The notes below the pieces were generated by a model, which saw only the letters and a list, made by a program, of their open reading frames with translations, was not told the origin of the DNA and searched no databases. Shown here piece by piece: positions 8,508 through 16,221 of a DNA stretch of 64,000 bases. Origin of the DNA: Amycolatopsis thermophila (GTDB lineage Bacteria > Actinomycetota > Actinomycetes > Mycobacteriales > Pseudonocardiaceae). Position 1 is the stretch's first letter. The number at the start of each line of letters is the position of its first letter. The translations under genes were made by a program, and so were the position numbers. The stretch lies in assembly GCF_030814215.1 (NCBI RefSeq), contig NZ_JAUSUT010000001.1:1240001-1304000 (forward strand). The letters run 5' to 3'.

Positions 8508-8953
8508 GTGTCTCGCCGCAATGCCCGGTTGACGGAGTACGGCGTATGTGGCGGCGGAGATGGGGGTGTCGCGGGCGACCGGGCACATGTGGGTGCGCCG
8601 GTTCCGGGAGAAGGGCCAGGCCGCCGCTACGAGCGGGACCGGCCCGGCGAGTCGGTGCACGTCGATGTGAAGAAACTCGGACGGCTGCGCGAGGGCGGCG
8701 GGTGGTGGGCCCACGGCCGCGGCAGCGATGAGCACCAGGCCGCCCGCCGCGCACGTGCACTGCGCCGTCCGACGATCACTCCGGGCTGGCCTACGCCGAG
8801 ATCCACCCCGACGAAACCGCCGCCACCTGCGCGGACTTCCTCCGCCGCGCCACCGCCGTGTTCGCCACCCACGGCATCCCGGCCATCGAACGGGTCATGA
8901 CCGGCAACGCTTTCAGCCCCTCACACGAACGCACCGCCGCAATTCCCGGTTGA
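8508..8953 (+). pseudogene. IS481-family transposase, frameshifted and truncated
   Basis: Recognisable transposase pieces lie in three different frames. From 8508 the frame reads VSRRNARLT. From 8548 another frame reads VAAEMGVSRATGHMWVRRF, the helix-turn-helix. Around 8628 the first frame resumes with YERDRPGESVHVDVKKLGR. From 8771 a third frame gives DDHSGLAYAEIHPDE and ERVMTGNAF, where family members normally have a DNA triplet after MT. At least two frameshifts, a Gly in place of a catalytic Asp and loss of the C-terminal part make it non-functional. Confidence 0.75.
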
Positions 8954-8955
8954 CG
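8515..8955. repeat. 20-bp direct repeat flanking the IS481 remnant
   Basis: GCCGCAATGCCCGGTTGACG at 8515-8534 recurs at 8936-8955 with one change (19 of 20 identical). Both copies encode the transposase N-terminal motif RRN(A/S)RLT. The second copy therefore looks like the beginning of another IS481 copy fused to the middle of this one by deletion. Confidence 0.7.
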
Positions 8956-8959
8956 AAAC

Positions 8960-8978
8960 CTAGATGAGTGATTCCGAA
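8960..8978. repeat. IS982 terminal inverted repeat, left copy
   Basis: CTAGATGAGTGATTCCGAA matches the inverted right end at 9925-9943 (CTAGACGAGTAAGTCTTAA when read inward) at 14 of 19 positions, including the outermost CTAGA. Confidence 0.6.
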
Positions 8979-8983
8979 TTTGA

Positions 8984-9913
8984 TCAGTGGTCGTAGGCGA
9001 TCAGGGATCGGGTGGTGGGTTGGCCGGTGGCGCGGTTGTGCCAGATGGCGGCGGTGAGGGCGAGCAGTCGTTGGGTGATGCGGGCGGCGACTCCTTCGAT
9101 GGTGCGGCCACCGTGTAGCTCGAGGTCGAGTTGGCCTTTGAGGGTGTCGTTGACCGACTCGATCAGTTGGCGGACTGGCTTGAGCAGGTGTTGGGCGGGA
9201 TGCGGGGTTCGGTTGCGGTAGGACGGGCGCAGCAGGCGCACCCTGCGGTCGGCGAGGTAGGTGTCGAGTTCGCGGGAGACGTAGCCCTTGTCGGCCAGGA
9301 TCAGCAGTCCGGGCCGGTCGTGGATCAACGCGCGATCCTGATCCAGCATCGCCATCAGCACCTGACGTTCGTCGATTTTGGGGTCGGCCAGGGCCCAGGT
9401 GACTGGCAGGCCGGCCGGGGTGCAGATCAGGTGCAGGCGAAGGCCCCAGAAGAAACGGGAATGGCTGGCGCAGTAGCCGTAACCGGCCCAGCCGGCCAAG
9501 TTCGACCGCTTCACCGTGGGACGAGACCGTGCGCATTCCACCGGGGTGGAATCCACGATCCAGGTGGTGTCGCTCCACAGGTCGGTGTCGGCGGCCAAGA
9601 CCCGGATCAGCCGTTTGAGCAGCGGGACCGCGGCCCGCAGCCGCTTGTTGTAGCCGGACTGGCCGGGCAGGTAAGGGAACGCGCCGGGCAGGTGGCGGGG
9701 CACAAACCGCAACCACCGGGCCTCCGAGCGCACCCCCAGCAGCACCTGCGCCACCGCCAGCGTCAGCAGTTCAGCATCGGTCAGCCGCGGCGGCCTGCCG
9801 ATACGCACGGGCTTGCCGAGATGGTCATCGATCTTGACGTACAGTGCGGTCAGAAGGGTGTTCAGATCGGTCCTCACAAACTGATCTTGAACACCCTTCA
9901 CCCATCTCCACAC
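8984..9913 (-). CDS. IS982-family transposase
   Basis: This 309-residue DDE transposase has the IS982 hallmark VDSTPVECARSRPTVKRS, followed by GYCASHSRFFWGLRLHL, ILADKGY and RQLIESVNDTLKGQ. These supply the expected D, D and E positions. The length is normal for the family, and there is no frameshift, so it may be active. An alternative downstream start is possible, but the ATG at 9913 fits the family length. It lies inside the terminal repeats at 8960 and 9943. It is unrelated to its neighbours and was acquired by transposition. Confidence 0.9.
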   Translation of the reverse strand: MWRWVKGVQDQFVRTDLNTLLTALYVKIDDHLGKPVRIGRPPRLTDAELLTLAVAQVLLGVRSEARWLRFVPRHLPGAFPYLPGQSGYNKRLRAAVPLLKRLIRVLAADTDLWSDTTWIVDSTPVECARSRPTVKRSNLAGWAGYGYCASHSRFFWGLRLHLICTPAGLPVTWALADPKIDERQVLMAMLDQDRALIHDRPGLLILADKGYVSRELDTYLADRRVRLLRPSYRNRTPHPAQHLLKPVRQLIESVNDTLKGQLDLELHGGRTIEGVAARITQRLLALTAAIWHNRATGQPTTRSLIAYDH

Positions 9914-9924
9914 ACCACCCAGGG

Positions 9925-9943
9925 TTAAGACTTACTCGTCTAG
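9925..9943. repeat. IS982 terminal inverted repeat, right copy
   Basis: This is the right-end counterpart of 8960-8978 (14 of 19 matches). Its last bases CTAG include the complement of the TAG that terminates the adjacent minus-strand gene at 9940-9942. Confidence 0.6.
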
Positions 9944-10260
9944 CTCCACCAGAAGGTCCACAGCGCCACCGCGAGGACGGCGACGACCAGGAGGCCGGCC
10001 ACACCGGCCACCGGGCCGTTCCTCCGGTCGGCGACGCGCTGTGCGAGCAGGGCGAGGGCCGCGGCGACCGGGTGGGCGATCATCGGTTCGGCGCCGGGGC
10101 CGGGGACGTCGAGGAACGCGCACAGCACGCCCGCCCCCAGGACGAGCACCGCCAGCGCGACGAGGCCCGCCGCGAGCGAGCCGGTGAAGCCGCGCCACCA
10201 GCGAGCCGCGCGGTTCCGGCCGCGGGCCGCGGCGAGCTCGAGCTCGTCGGTGTCCGCCAT
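9940..10260 (-). CDS. Small membrane protein, 3' end formed by IS982
   Basis: The reading frame encodes about 106 residues. An acidic then Arg-rich N-terminus is followed by two or three hydrophobic segments (SLAAGLVALAVLVLGAGVLCAFL near 28-50, AAALALLAQ near 65-75 and VAGVAGLLVVAVLAVALWTFWW at the end). The family is not recognised. An upstream GTG at 10272 is an alternative start. The TAG stop lies in the right inverted repeat of the insertion element. The protein may therefore be truncated or altered at its C-terminus relative to its ancestor. Confidence 0.55.
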   Translation of the reverse strand: MADTDELELAAARGRNRAARWWRGFTGSLAAGLVALAVLVLGAGVLCAFLDVPGPGAEPMIAHPVAAALALLAQRVADRRNGPVAGVAGLLVVAVLAVALWTFWWS

Positions 10261-10578
10261 GTCGTCGCTCACCTGATCCACCAGTCCGTAGGCCACACTC
10301 CCCCGACGATTCCACCACGCCCCCGCCGCCGGCCGACCACCCGCGGTGGGGATTTTCCAATGGGCGGTCACCCCGTCCGGCACCTGCCGGGAGCCCTCCG
10401 CGCCACCGGCGCGACCCCCACTCCACGCCACGGCACCCGCCCGAACGCACTTCCGGCGCCAACTCCGCTCACCAGGCGCCGCCCCGGCCGCTTTCCCGGC
10501 GCTACGCACTCCCGATCGAGGCACACAGCCGCCCACGCGATGCGCCCCGTACCGCGCTCGGAACCGAACGCACCGGAC
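10261..10578. other. Intergenic region without a recognised gene
   Basis: The 318 bp between the small membrane gene and the RecB-like nuclease are G+C-rich. No reading frame has recognisable protein character. I see no clear hairpin or promoter motif. Confidence 0.4.
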
Positions 10579-11442
10579 CTACGGCGCCAGCAACTCCCAC
10601 GGCTTCGCGGCGGGGGCGGCTTGCCGTCCGGCCTCGCAGCTGGGCCGGAAGTCGCACCAGGCGCAGCGGGGTGCGGGGCGCGCCGGGAACAGCGTGTCGG
10701 CCTCGCCGCCAGCTTCCAGGGTGTCGGTTGCCAGGCGCACGTCCTCGGCGGTCTCCTCCGCGCGGCTGAGGTGGCGGCGCAGGCTCTCGGGCGTGTGCGT
10801 GGCCTCGGCGACCGTGCCGCTGGGCAGGTGGTGCAGCTCGACCTTGTGACACGGCCGCCGCAGCGTGCGCGACGCCGCCACCGCGTACATCGCCAGCGCC
10901 TGCGAACCGCGGGCCTCGTACTCGTCCGGTGCGCGGCGCCCGGTCTTGTAGTCGACGATGACCAGCTCGCCGCCGCGCTGGTCGATCCGGTCCGCCCGGC
11001 CCTCGATGATCATCGACGCCGGCTGTCCCGGCTCGGGGTTGACCGGCGCCGACACCCAGCGCTCGACGCCGACCGGGTCGCTCGTCACGTCGTGGTGCTC
11101 CACGTACTCCGCGACCCACTCCTTGGCACGGGCGCGGTAGACCGCGGCCTGGTCGCCGTCCGCGAACCCGGCGTCCTGCCAGTGCTCGGACACCAGCGCG
11201 GCGGCCCGTTCGGGCGTGCGGCGCGCGGGCGGGACGTCGAACAGCGCGCGCAGGGCGTTGTGGACGACCGCGCCGAGCGTGCTGTGCGCCCACGGTCCGG
11301 TGCGCTGCGGGGTCGGCCGGTCGAGGTAGGCCATGCGGTACCGGCGCGGGCAGTCCGCGAAGGTCGCCAGCCGCGCCGGGCTCACCTTCGTCAACCGCCG
11401 CGGCTGGACCGCGAACTCGAACCCCAATTGCTCCACGGCCAC
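10579..11442 (-). CDS. RecB-family exonuclease (PD-(D/E)XK, Fe-S type, Rv2119-like)
   Basis: The 287-residue protein has the RecB nuclease core: a His in ALRALF-type helix I, ADRID and then VIVDYKTGR with the catalytic Asp and Lys. Cys31 (FADCPRRYR) and a C-terminal cluster Cys260, Cys263 and Cys269 (CAWCDFRPSC) match the four-Cys 4Fe-4S staple of AddB/Cas4-type nucleases. It stands alone, without helicase genes, as Rv2119 does in mycobacteria. GTG codons at 11442 and 11436 both could start it. It probably processes DNA ends or single strands in repair. Confidence 0.88.
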   Translation of the reverse strand: MAVEQLGFEFAVQPRRLTKVSPARLATFADCPRRYRMAYLDRPTPQRTGPWAHSTLGAVVHNALRALFDVPPARRTPERAAALVSEHWQDAGFADGDQAAVYRARAKEWVAEYVEHHDVTSDPVGVERWVSAPVNPEPGQPASMIIEGRADRIDQRGGELVIVDYKTGRRAPDEYEARGSQALAMYAVAASRTLRRPCHKVELHHLPSGTVAEATHTPESLRRHLSRAEETAEDVRLATDTLEAGGEADTLFPARPAPRCAWCDFRPSCEAGRQAAPAAKPWELLAP

Positions 11443-11535
11443 TACGTTACGCACCACCACCGACACTTTCGGCTCCGGTCCGGCCGTCCGCCGCATATGA
11501 TCCGGATCGTCGGTTCGCGGATCAGGGGGCAGTGG

Positions 11536-12264
11536 GTGTTGACGTTCGAAACGGCGCCGGCCGAGTTGGACATCCTCGACGAGGAACTGGGACTCGGGAG
11601 GTTCGTCTACCCGCACAAGATCCCGTACGTGAGCGGCACGATGAGCGAGCGCGCCCGGCAACGGCAGCGGGTGTTCGAGCACTGGCAGCGCACCGGCCGC
11701 ATGTCGCGGGACCGGGTGCGCGGCGACTTCGAGGCGCTGTTCCGGTTGTGGGCCCGCCCCGAGGTGCTCGTCACGCAGGTCGCCACCGAACCGGCGACCG
11801 GGGCGAAGGTCCTCTCGCGCGGCGGGTGGACCGGCGAGCAGGGCGTGCTGAGCCGCCAGACGGGCGATGCGGTGTCGTTCACCGAGCTGCGGGCCGCGCA
11901 GGTGGTGCCCCAGCTCCTGGAGTTCCTGCCGGAGGTGCCGCCGGTGCGGATCGCGCCGGTGAGCTACGTCGCCCAGGCCAGCGGCGGCGGCGACCTGTTC
12001 GGCGGCGGCGAGCCGCCGCGGGAGAAGCGCGCGGCGGACCGGTACTTCGCGGCGCCGCCGCTGCGCGCCGGGGTCGTCTCGTGCTCGGTCCGCGGTGCCG
12101 ACGCGGGCCGGATGACCTGGTTCGACACCCCGGACGGCCGGTTCTTCAAGACCGTCGACGAGCTGCCCGACGGCGCGCAGCGGCACACGTTCACACCCGC
12201 CGACCGGGCCCGGATCGGTCAGTGGATCCGGGACCGCGTCAACCAGCGGCTGGGCGGCTACTGA
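11536..12264 (+). CDS. EspG-family ESX secretion-associated chaperone
   Basis: The 242-residue protein begins VLTFETAPAELDILDEELGLG and shows the EspG pattern: an N-terminal LDxLxExLGLG, a middle RVRGDFEALFRLWARPEV and a C-terminal RIGQWIRDRVNQRLGGY. EspG proteins bind PE/PPE-type substrates in the cytosol and guide them to type VII secretion. I chose GTG 11536 because AGGGGGC sits 7 nt upstream. An ATG at 11497 would add residues unlike the family. The next gene encodes a PPE-like protein, its likely client. Confidence 0.85.
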   Translation: MLTFETAPAELDILDEELGLGRFVYPHKIPYVSGTMSERARQRQRVFEHWQRTGRMSRDRVRGDFEALFRLWARPEVLVTQVATEPATGAKVLSRGGWTGEQGVLSRQTGDAVSFTELRAAQVVPQLLEFLPEVPPVRIAPVSYVAQASGGGDLFGGGEPPREKRAADRYFAAPPLRAGVVSCSVRGADAGRMTWFDTPDGRFFKTVDELPDGAQRHTFTPADRARIGQWIRDRVNQRLGGY

Positions 12265-12338
12265 TCGCGGCGAACCGGTAACACGGCGGGGCCGGACGCG
12301 CTACCGTGTCGACCGGGAGCAGGGGAGGAAGTTGAGCC

Positions 12339-13766
12339 ATGACGCAGCCTGACAACGGCCACTCGCGTCGGTACGAGTCCGAGGTCTACGCCGAGACCGC
12401 GGGCCGCCACACCAGCGCGTGGGCGTTCGCGCCCGACGCGGCGGAGGTCGCGGGCAAGTACTCGGTCAAGTCGGGTGAGATCTACACCAAGAAGCTGCAG
12501 GCCGAGGGCGGCGCCTACCGCGACGGGCTCCCGCCGTCGGAGATCGACTACCGCACGATGGACCACCAGGCCCTGTCCGACATGGTGAAGGACGGCGCGT
12601 CCCCGGAAGAGGTCGACGAGCAGGGCATCATCGTCAACGACCTCGGCAACGCGTTCGGCGAGATGGCCTCCGCGCTGCGGGACGGCGTCGCGAAGGAGCA
12701 GGCCGGCTGGCAGGGCAACGGCGCCCAGTCCGCCTTCGGCTACTTCACCACGCTCGCGACCTGGGCGGACAGCTCCCGCGACGCCGCGTACCTGTCCTCG
12801 AACCGCTACTCGCAAACCTCCGCCGCACTGGCCCAGGCCCGCAACAGCATGCCGGAGCCCGCGGGCAGGTCGGTCGACGAGTCGTTGGCCACGGCGCAGC
12901 AGCAGTTCACCAGCGGTGACTGGCAGGCGGCCAGCGCCACCCTCAACGACATGGAGCAGCAGGCCGCCCTGCAGGAGCAGGCCCGCCAGCAGGCCGCGGC
13001 GGTGCTCGCGCAGCGGGACGTGATGCTCCACTCGGGTGGTTCGACGCAGCCCCTCTACGCCACGCCCACGACACAGCCGGACACCGGACAGGCCACGCAC
13101 CCGCAGTTCGCGGCCAACGACAACACCACCGCGTCCAGCTCGGTCGGCGTCGGCCCGATGGGCGGTGCGGCGGGCGGCATCCGCACGACCGCGGGCATCG
13201 CGCCACCCACGACACCGCTGCCGGGCGTGGGGACGGCCACCGGCGCGTCCCCCGTGGCCGGCCTGCCCGACGGTGCCGGCGGCTGGGGCCGCTCCCCCGG
13301 GATCACCGTGCCGGGTGGTTCGGGGGTGACGGCGGGGCCGGGGATGATGCCGGTCGGCCCGGGCCAGGCCGAGCAGACGCGCACGTCACCCCGCCCGGGT
13401 TCGGTCGCGGGCCGGGCCGGTCTGTCGCCGCGCGCCGGTGTCGGCGGGCGAGCGGCCGGAGGTGCGTCCGGCCGGATCGGTGGCGCCGCCGATCGGGAAG
13501 CGCTGGGGCGCAAGGCCGGGGTCGCCGAACCGGGCGCCAGGGCCGCCGCGGAAAGCGCGAACAGCGGGCGCGCCGGTGCCGCGGGCAAGGCGGGCGCGTC
13601 CGGCGCGGGGGTGGGCGGTCCGGCGGGCAACTCGAAGAAGGACGAGGACAAGGAGCACGAGCGGCCCTCGTACCTGCTCGAGGACGACCCGGACAGCATC
13701 TTCGGCCTGGAGGGCGGCCGGGACGAGAACGGCAACCGCATCAGCCCGCCGGTGATCGGCGGCTGA
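12339..13766 (+). CDS. PPE-like/WXG-type type VII secretion substrate with long low-complexity tail
   Basis: The 475-residue protein has a helical N-terminal half with a WQG turn at 124-126 between two helices, followed by more helices to about residue 230. From about 235 to 440 it is a Gly/Ala/Pro/Thr-rich, probably disordered segment, ending with a conserved-looking acidic cap PSYLLEDDPDSIFG and SPPVIGG. No Sec signal is present, as expected for a type VII substrate. GGGGAGGA precedes the ATG. It follows the EspG gene at 74 bp on the same strand. No ESX core gene lies in this window, so the secretion machinery must be elsewhere. Confidence 0.75.
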   Translation: MTQPDNGHSRRYESEVYAETAGRHTSAWAFAPDAAEVAGKYSVKSGEIYTKKLQAEGGAYRDGLPPSEIDYRTMDHQALSDMVKDGASPEEVDEQGIIVNDLGNAFGEMASALRDGVAKEQAGWQGNGAQSAFGYFTTLATWADSSRDAAYLSSNRYSQTSAALAQARNSMPEPAGRSVDESLATAQQQFTSGDWQAASATLNDMEQQAALQEQARQQAAAVLAQRDVMLHSGGSTQPLYATPTTQPDTGQATHPQFAANDNTTASSSVGVGPMGGAAGGIRTTAGIAPPTTPLPGVGTATGASPVAGLPDGAGGWGRSPGITVPGGSGVTAGPGMMPVGPGQAEQTRTSPRPGSVAGRAGLSPRAGVGGRAAGGASGRIGGAADREALGRKAGVAEPGARAAAESANSGRAGAAGKAGASGAGVGGPAGNSKKDEDKEHERPSYLLEDDPDSIFGLEGGRDENGNRISPPVIGG

Positions 13767-14396
13767 TCAGCCGCCCTCGACGAAGCCGCGCACGGAGTTG
13801 GCCACGAGTTCCACCGCGATCGCCGCGAGGAGCAGGCCCGCGATCTTGGCGAGCAACGTGATACCGCTTTCCTTGATCAGGCGGATCACCACGCCGGAGA
13901 AGCGCATGCACGCGTAGATCACCACGTGCACGGCCACGATCGCGCAGCCCAGCGCGACGTAGGCGCCCACGTGCCCGGCCGCCTGCCGCACGAAGACGAT
14001 CGTCGCGGCGATCGCGCCCGGGCCGGCCAGCAGCGGGGTGCCCAGCGGCACGAGTGCCACGTTCACGTCCTCGACCACGTTCGGCTCGCTCGTCGCGCCG
14101 CGCCCGGTCAGCAGGTCCAGCGCGATCAGCAGCAGGAGCAGCCCGCCGGCGCCCTGCAGCGCGGGCACGCCGATCCCCAGGTAGGCCAGGATCGCCTGCC
14201 CCGCGATCGCGAACAGCGAGATCACCAGCAGCGACACCAGTACCGCCTGCCGGGCCGCGCGCGCCCGCACGGCGGGCGGTTTGCGGCCGACGAGGCTCAG
14301 GAACACCGGTACCGTCCCGGGCGGGTCCATGATCACGACCAGCGTGATCGACGCGGCCAGGAACAGCTTCACGTCGAAGAAGTCGGCGACCGTCAA
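13767..14396 (-). CDS. MarC-family integral membrane protein
   Basis: The 209-residue protein has about six hydrophobic segments and the MarC hallmarks MDPPGTVPVFLSL near the N-terminus and LLAGPGAIAATIVF in the middle. The family is membrane-bound with unproven transport function; an old link to antibiotic resistance in E. coli was withdrawn. The start is a TTG at 14396 only 2 bp after the PHP gene stop, so expression is coupled to that gene. A CTG at 14402 is the alternative. It converges tail-to-tail with the PPE-like gene with no gap. Confidence 0.85.
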   Translation of the reverse strand: MTVADFFDVKLFLAASITLVVIMDPPGTVPVFLSLVGRKPPAVRARAARQAVLVSLLVISLFAIAGQAILAYLGIGVPALQGAGGLLLLLIALDLLTGRGATSEPNVVEDVNVALVPLGTPLLAGPGAIAATIVFVRQAAGHVGAYVALGCAIVAVHVVIYACMRFSGVVIRLIKESGITLLAKIAGLLLAAIAVELVANSVRGFVEGG

Positions 14397-14398
14397 GG

Positions 14399-15247
14399 TC
14401 AGCCCACCGCGATCTGCGCGCCCGACGCCTTGTCGATGAGCGCCTCGAACTGCTCGGGGTCGGTGCTCTCCGCGCCGATCGGGATCGTCTTGTTGGTGCC
14501 GTGGTAGTCGCTCGACCCGGTCCGGACCAGCCCGAGGTCGTCGGCCAGCGCACGCAGCTCGGCACGGGTCGCCTCGTCGTGATTCGGGTGGTCCACCTCG
14601 AGGCCGGTCAGCCCGATCTCCGCCAGCTCGACGATGGCCTCCGGCGACACGATGCGCCCTCGGCTGCGCGCGAACGGGTGCGCGAACACGGTAACCCCAC
14701 CGGCCTCGGCGATCATCTCGATCGCCGTCTCGACCGGCGTGTCCTGCCGCGGCAGGTAGTAGCCGCGCCCGTTGCCGAGGTACTCGGCGAACGCCTGGTC
14801 CACGCTGGTCACCAGGCCGGCCCGGACCAGCGCCTGCGCGAGGTGCGGGCGCCCGGCCGGCGAGTCGGGACCGAGGGAGTCGAGCAGCTCGTCCGCGTCG
14901 ATCGGCAGGCCGTCGGCGGCCATCCGCACCGCCATCGCCCGCAGCCGCGTGCGGCGCTCCTGCCGCAGCCGCGTCTGCTCGGCGACGATCGCCGGCGCCG
15001 TCGGGTCGAACAGGTAGGCCAGGAGGTGGATGCTGACTCCGAAGCTGCTCACGCACGACAGCTCGGCGCCGGGCACGAGCGTGAGGCCCGGCGGAAGTGC
15101 CGCGGTCGCCTCGGCCCAGCCGGCCGTGGTGTCGTGATCGGTGAGCGCGACCACGTCGAGGCCGGCCGCCGCCGCGGTGGTCACGAGCTGGGCCGGGCTG
15201 TCGGTGCCGTCCGACACGGTGGAATGGGTGTGCAGATCGATGCGCAT
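14399..15247 (-). CDS. PHP-domain metal-dependent phosphoesterase
   Basis: The 282-residue protein starts MRIDLHTHSTVSDGT and contains ALTDHDTT, PGAELSC, FAHPFA and TGSSDYHG, a full set of PHP metal-ligand His and Asp residues. RNase AM/nucleoside 3',5'-bisphosphate phosphatase proteins of this type remove 5' nucleotides or recycle pAp. That assignment is by family, not by proof. ATG 15247 is preferred to the ATG 9 bp upstream because the motif begins there. It forms an operon with marC. Confidence 0.88.
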   Translation of the reverse strand: MRIDLHTHSTVSDGTDSPAQLVTTAAAAGLDVVALTDHDTTAGWAEATAALPPGLTLVPGAELSCVSSFGVSIHLLAYLFDPTAPAIVAEQTRLRQERRTRLRAMAVRMAADGLPIDADELLDSLGPDSPAGRPHLAQALVRAGLVTSVDQAFAEYLGNGRGYYLPRQDTPVETAIEMIAEAGGVTVFAHPFARSRGRIVSPEAIVELAEIGLTGLEVDHPNHDEATRAELRALADDLGLVRTGSSDYHGTNKTIPIGAESTDPEQFEALIDKASGAQIAVG

Positions 15248-15302
15248 CGGAACCATTGTCGCCTACCCGGACCGCAGGCCGCCGACCAGGCAGGACGGCG
15301 GC

Positions 15303-15866
15303 TCAGCCGACGATCTTCTTGCCGCGGGCCAGGCGCTGGGCCTTGATCATGGAGAAGCGCTCGCTCTGCTTGTGCTTGTCGCCGAAGACCAGCTCGGAGA
15401 TCGTGTCGTAGAAGTCTTCCGGGCTGGGCAGGAACTCGATGCGGTTGAGGGCCTGGATCTGGCCGGCCGACTCGACGACGACCGTGCCGTAGCCGAACAT
15501 CCGGCCCCAGGCCGAGCGTTCGTAGGTCAGGTCGGTGACCTTGGAGATGGGCATCATCGCGACCTTGGTCGTGAAGACGCCGGTGGTGAGCACGAACCGT
15601 TTGTCGGTCACCACCAGGCGCTCCACCCACCACTCGATGACCTTGAACGCGTACACGACGACGACGAGCAGCGCCGCGTACCAGAGGATGTTCTGCACGA
15701 CCCACAGGGACGGCGGGAGCAGGTACGACACCATCACGCAGATGGCGAGGAGCGCCACCGCCTCGAAGGTGTCCCAGGCGAGGAACGCCCAGTGCCTGCG
15801 GACCCGGACCACACGCCGCTCGGTGTCGAGCAGGTACTCGTCGGGATCCCGTGGGGCGAACATCAA
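15303..15866 (-). CDS. PH-like domain (bPH2) membrane protein
   Basis: The 187-residue protein has two adjacent transmembrane helices at about 28-48 and 56-76. A bacterial PH-like domain follows with RLVVTDKRFVLTTGVFTTKVAMMPISKVTDLTYERS-type strands and GTVVVESAGQ. Proteins of this kind are common in actinobacteria and of unknown role, probably envelope-associated. Two ATG codons open the frame (15866, 15863). It is the third of four minus-strand genes here, after the small membrane peptide gene and before the PHP gene. Confidence 0.8.
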   Translation of the reverse strand: MMFAPRDPDEYLLDTERRVVRVRRHWAFLAWDTFEAVALLAICVMVSYLLPPSLWVVQNILWYAALLVVVVYAFKVIEWWVERLVVTDKRFVLTTGVFTTKVAMMPISKVTDLTYERSAWGRMFGYGTVVVESAGQIQALNRIEFLPSPEDFYDTISELVFGDKHKQSERFSMIKAQRLARGKKIVG

Positions 15867-15884
15867 GCCAGCCTATCCGGCCGC

Positions 15885-16049
15885 CTACGAAGTGAACACG
15901 TTGCTGACGAAGGTGATGACGGCCTCGGCCGACTCACGCAGGAAGTCGACGATGTTGCTGACCAGGTTGGCCGCGTTGCCCGGCTGGGCGATCACGAAGA
16001 ACAGCACCAACGCGATACCCACGAGCCCGGCAATCTTCTTCGCGTTCAC
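15885..16049 (-). CDS. 54-residue single-helix membrane peptide
   Basis: The frame from GTG 16049 to TAG 15885 encodes VNAKKIAGLVGIALVLFFVI, a helix of about 18 residues after a KK pair, then AQPGNAANLVSNIVDFLRES and a short amphipathic end. The KK...helix arrangement, normal codon use and its position 18 bp upstream of the PH-domain gene on the same strand support a real small gene. An in-frame TTG 9 bp upstream could also start it. Function is unknown; it could be a subunit of an envelope complex. Confidence 0.7.
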   Translation of the reverse strand: MNAKKIAGLVGIALVLFFVIAQPGNAANLVSNIVDFLRESAEAVITFVSNVFTS

Positions 16050-16221
16050 AACGATCAATCCCGTCTCTTACTCCGGCGTCGGACTGGCAAGCTCACCAGT
16101 AACGTTGTACCGCACTCCGCAGCGTTACGGGAGGTAAGTCCCGCGCTTGGGTCAGTGTCCGGGTGTGATCTCATCGGTTGATTACTCTCCGCTTCCGGCG
16201 CGCCCGAGTTAGGCTGCCCTC

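Larger units (their letters stand above)
8397..8959 (+). mobile_element. IS481-family remnant, right end lost
   Basis: The segment holds the left non-coding part, an 11-bp stem hairpin and a frameshifted transposase that stops after about two thirds of the expected catalytic domain. No right terminal repeat is visible because the IS982 element begins at 8960. The left boundary is inferred from the hydrolase stop and is approximate. Confidence 0.6.
8960..9943 (-). mobile_element. IS982-family insertion sequence, apparently complete
   Basis: The element has one transposase gene on the minus strand between imperfect terminal repeats, and it is 984 bp long, close to the usual IS982 size of about 1 kb. 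Its left end abuts the IS481 remnant and its right end lies on the stop codon of the small membrane-protein gene. No target-site duplication is visible: the left flank is GACGAAAC and the right flank is CTCCACCA. Confidence 0.75.

Noticed and set aside
8397-9943. A composite transposon carrying cargo
   Set aside because: The IS481 remnant and the IS982 element are of different families, adjacent, and hold no cargo gene.
9844-12264. A very long plus-strand frame that continues into EspG
   Set aside because: Only the part from 11536 matches a known family; upstream it is antisense to RecB and the membrane gene.
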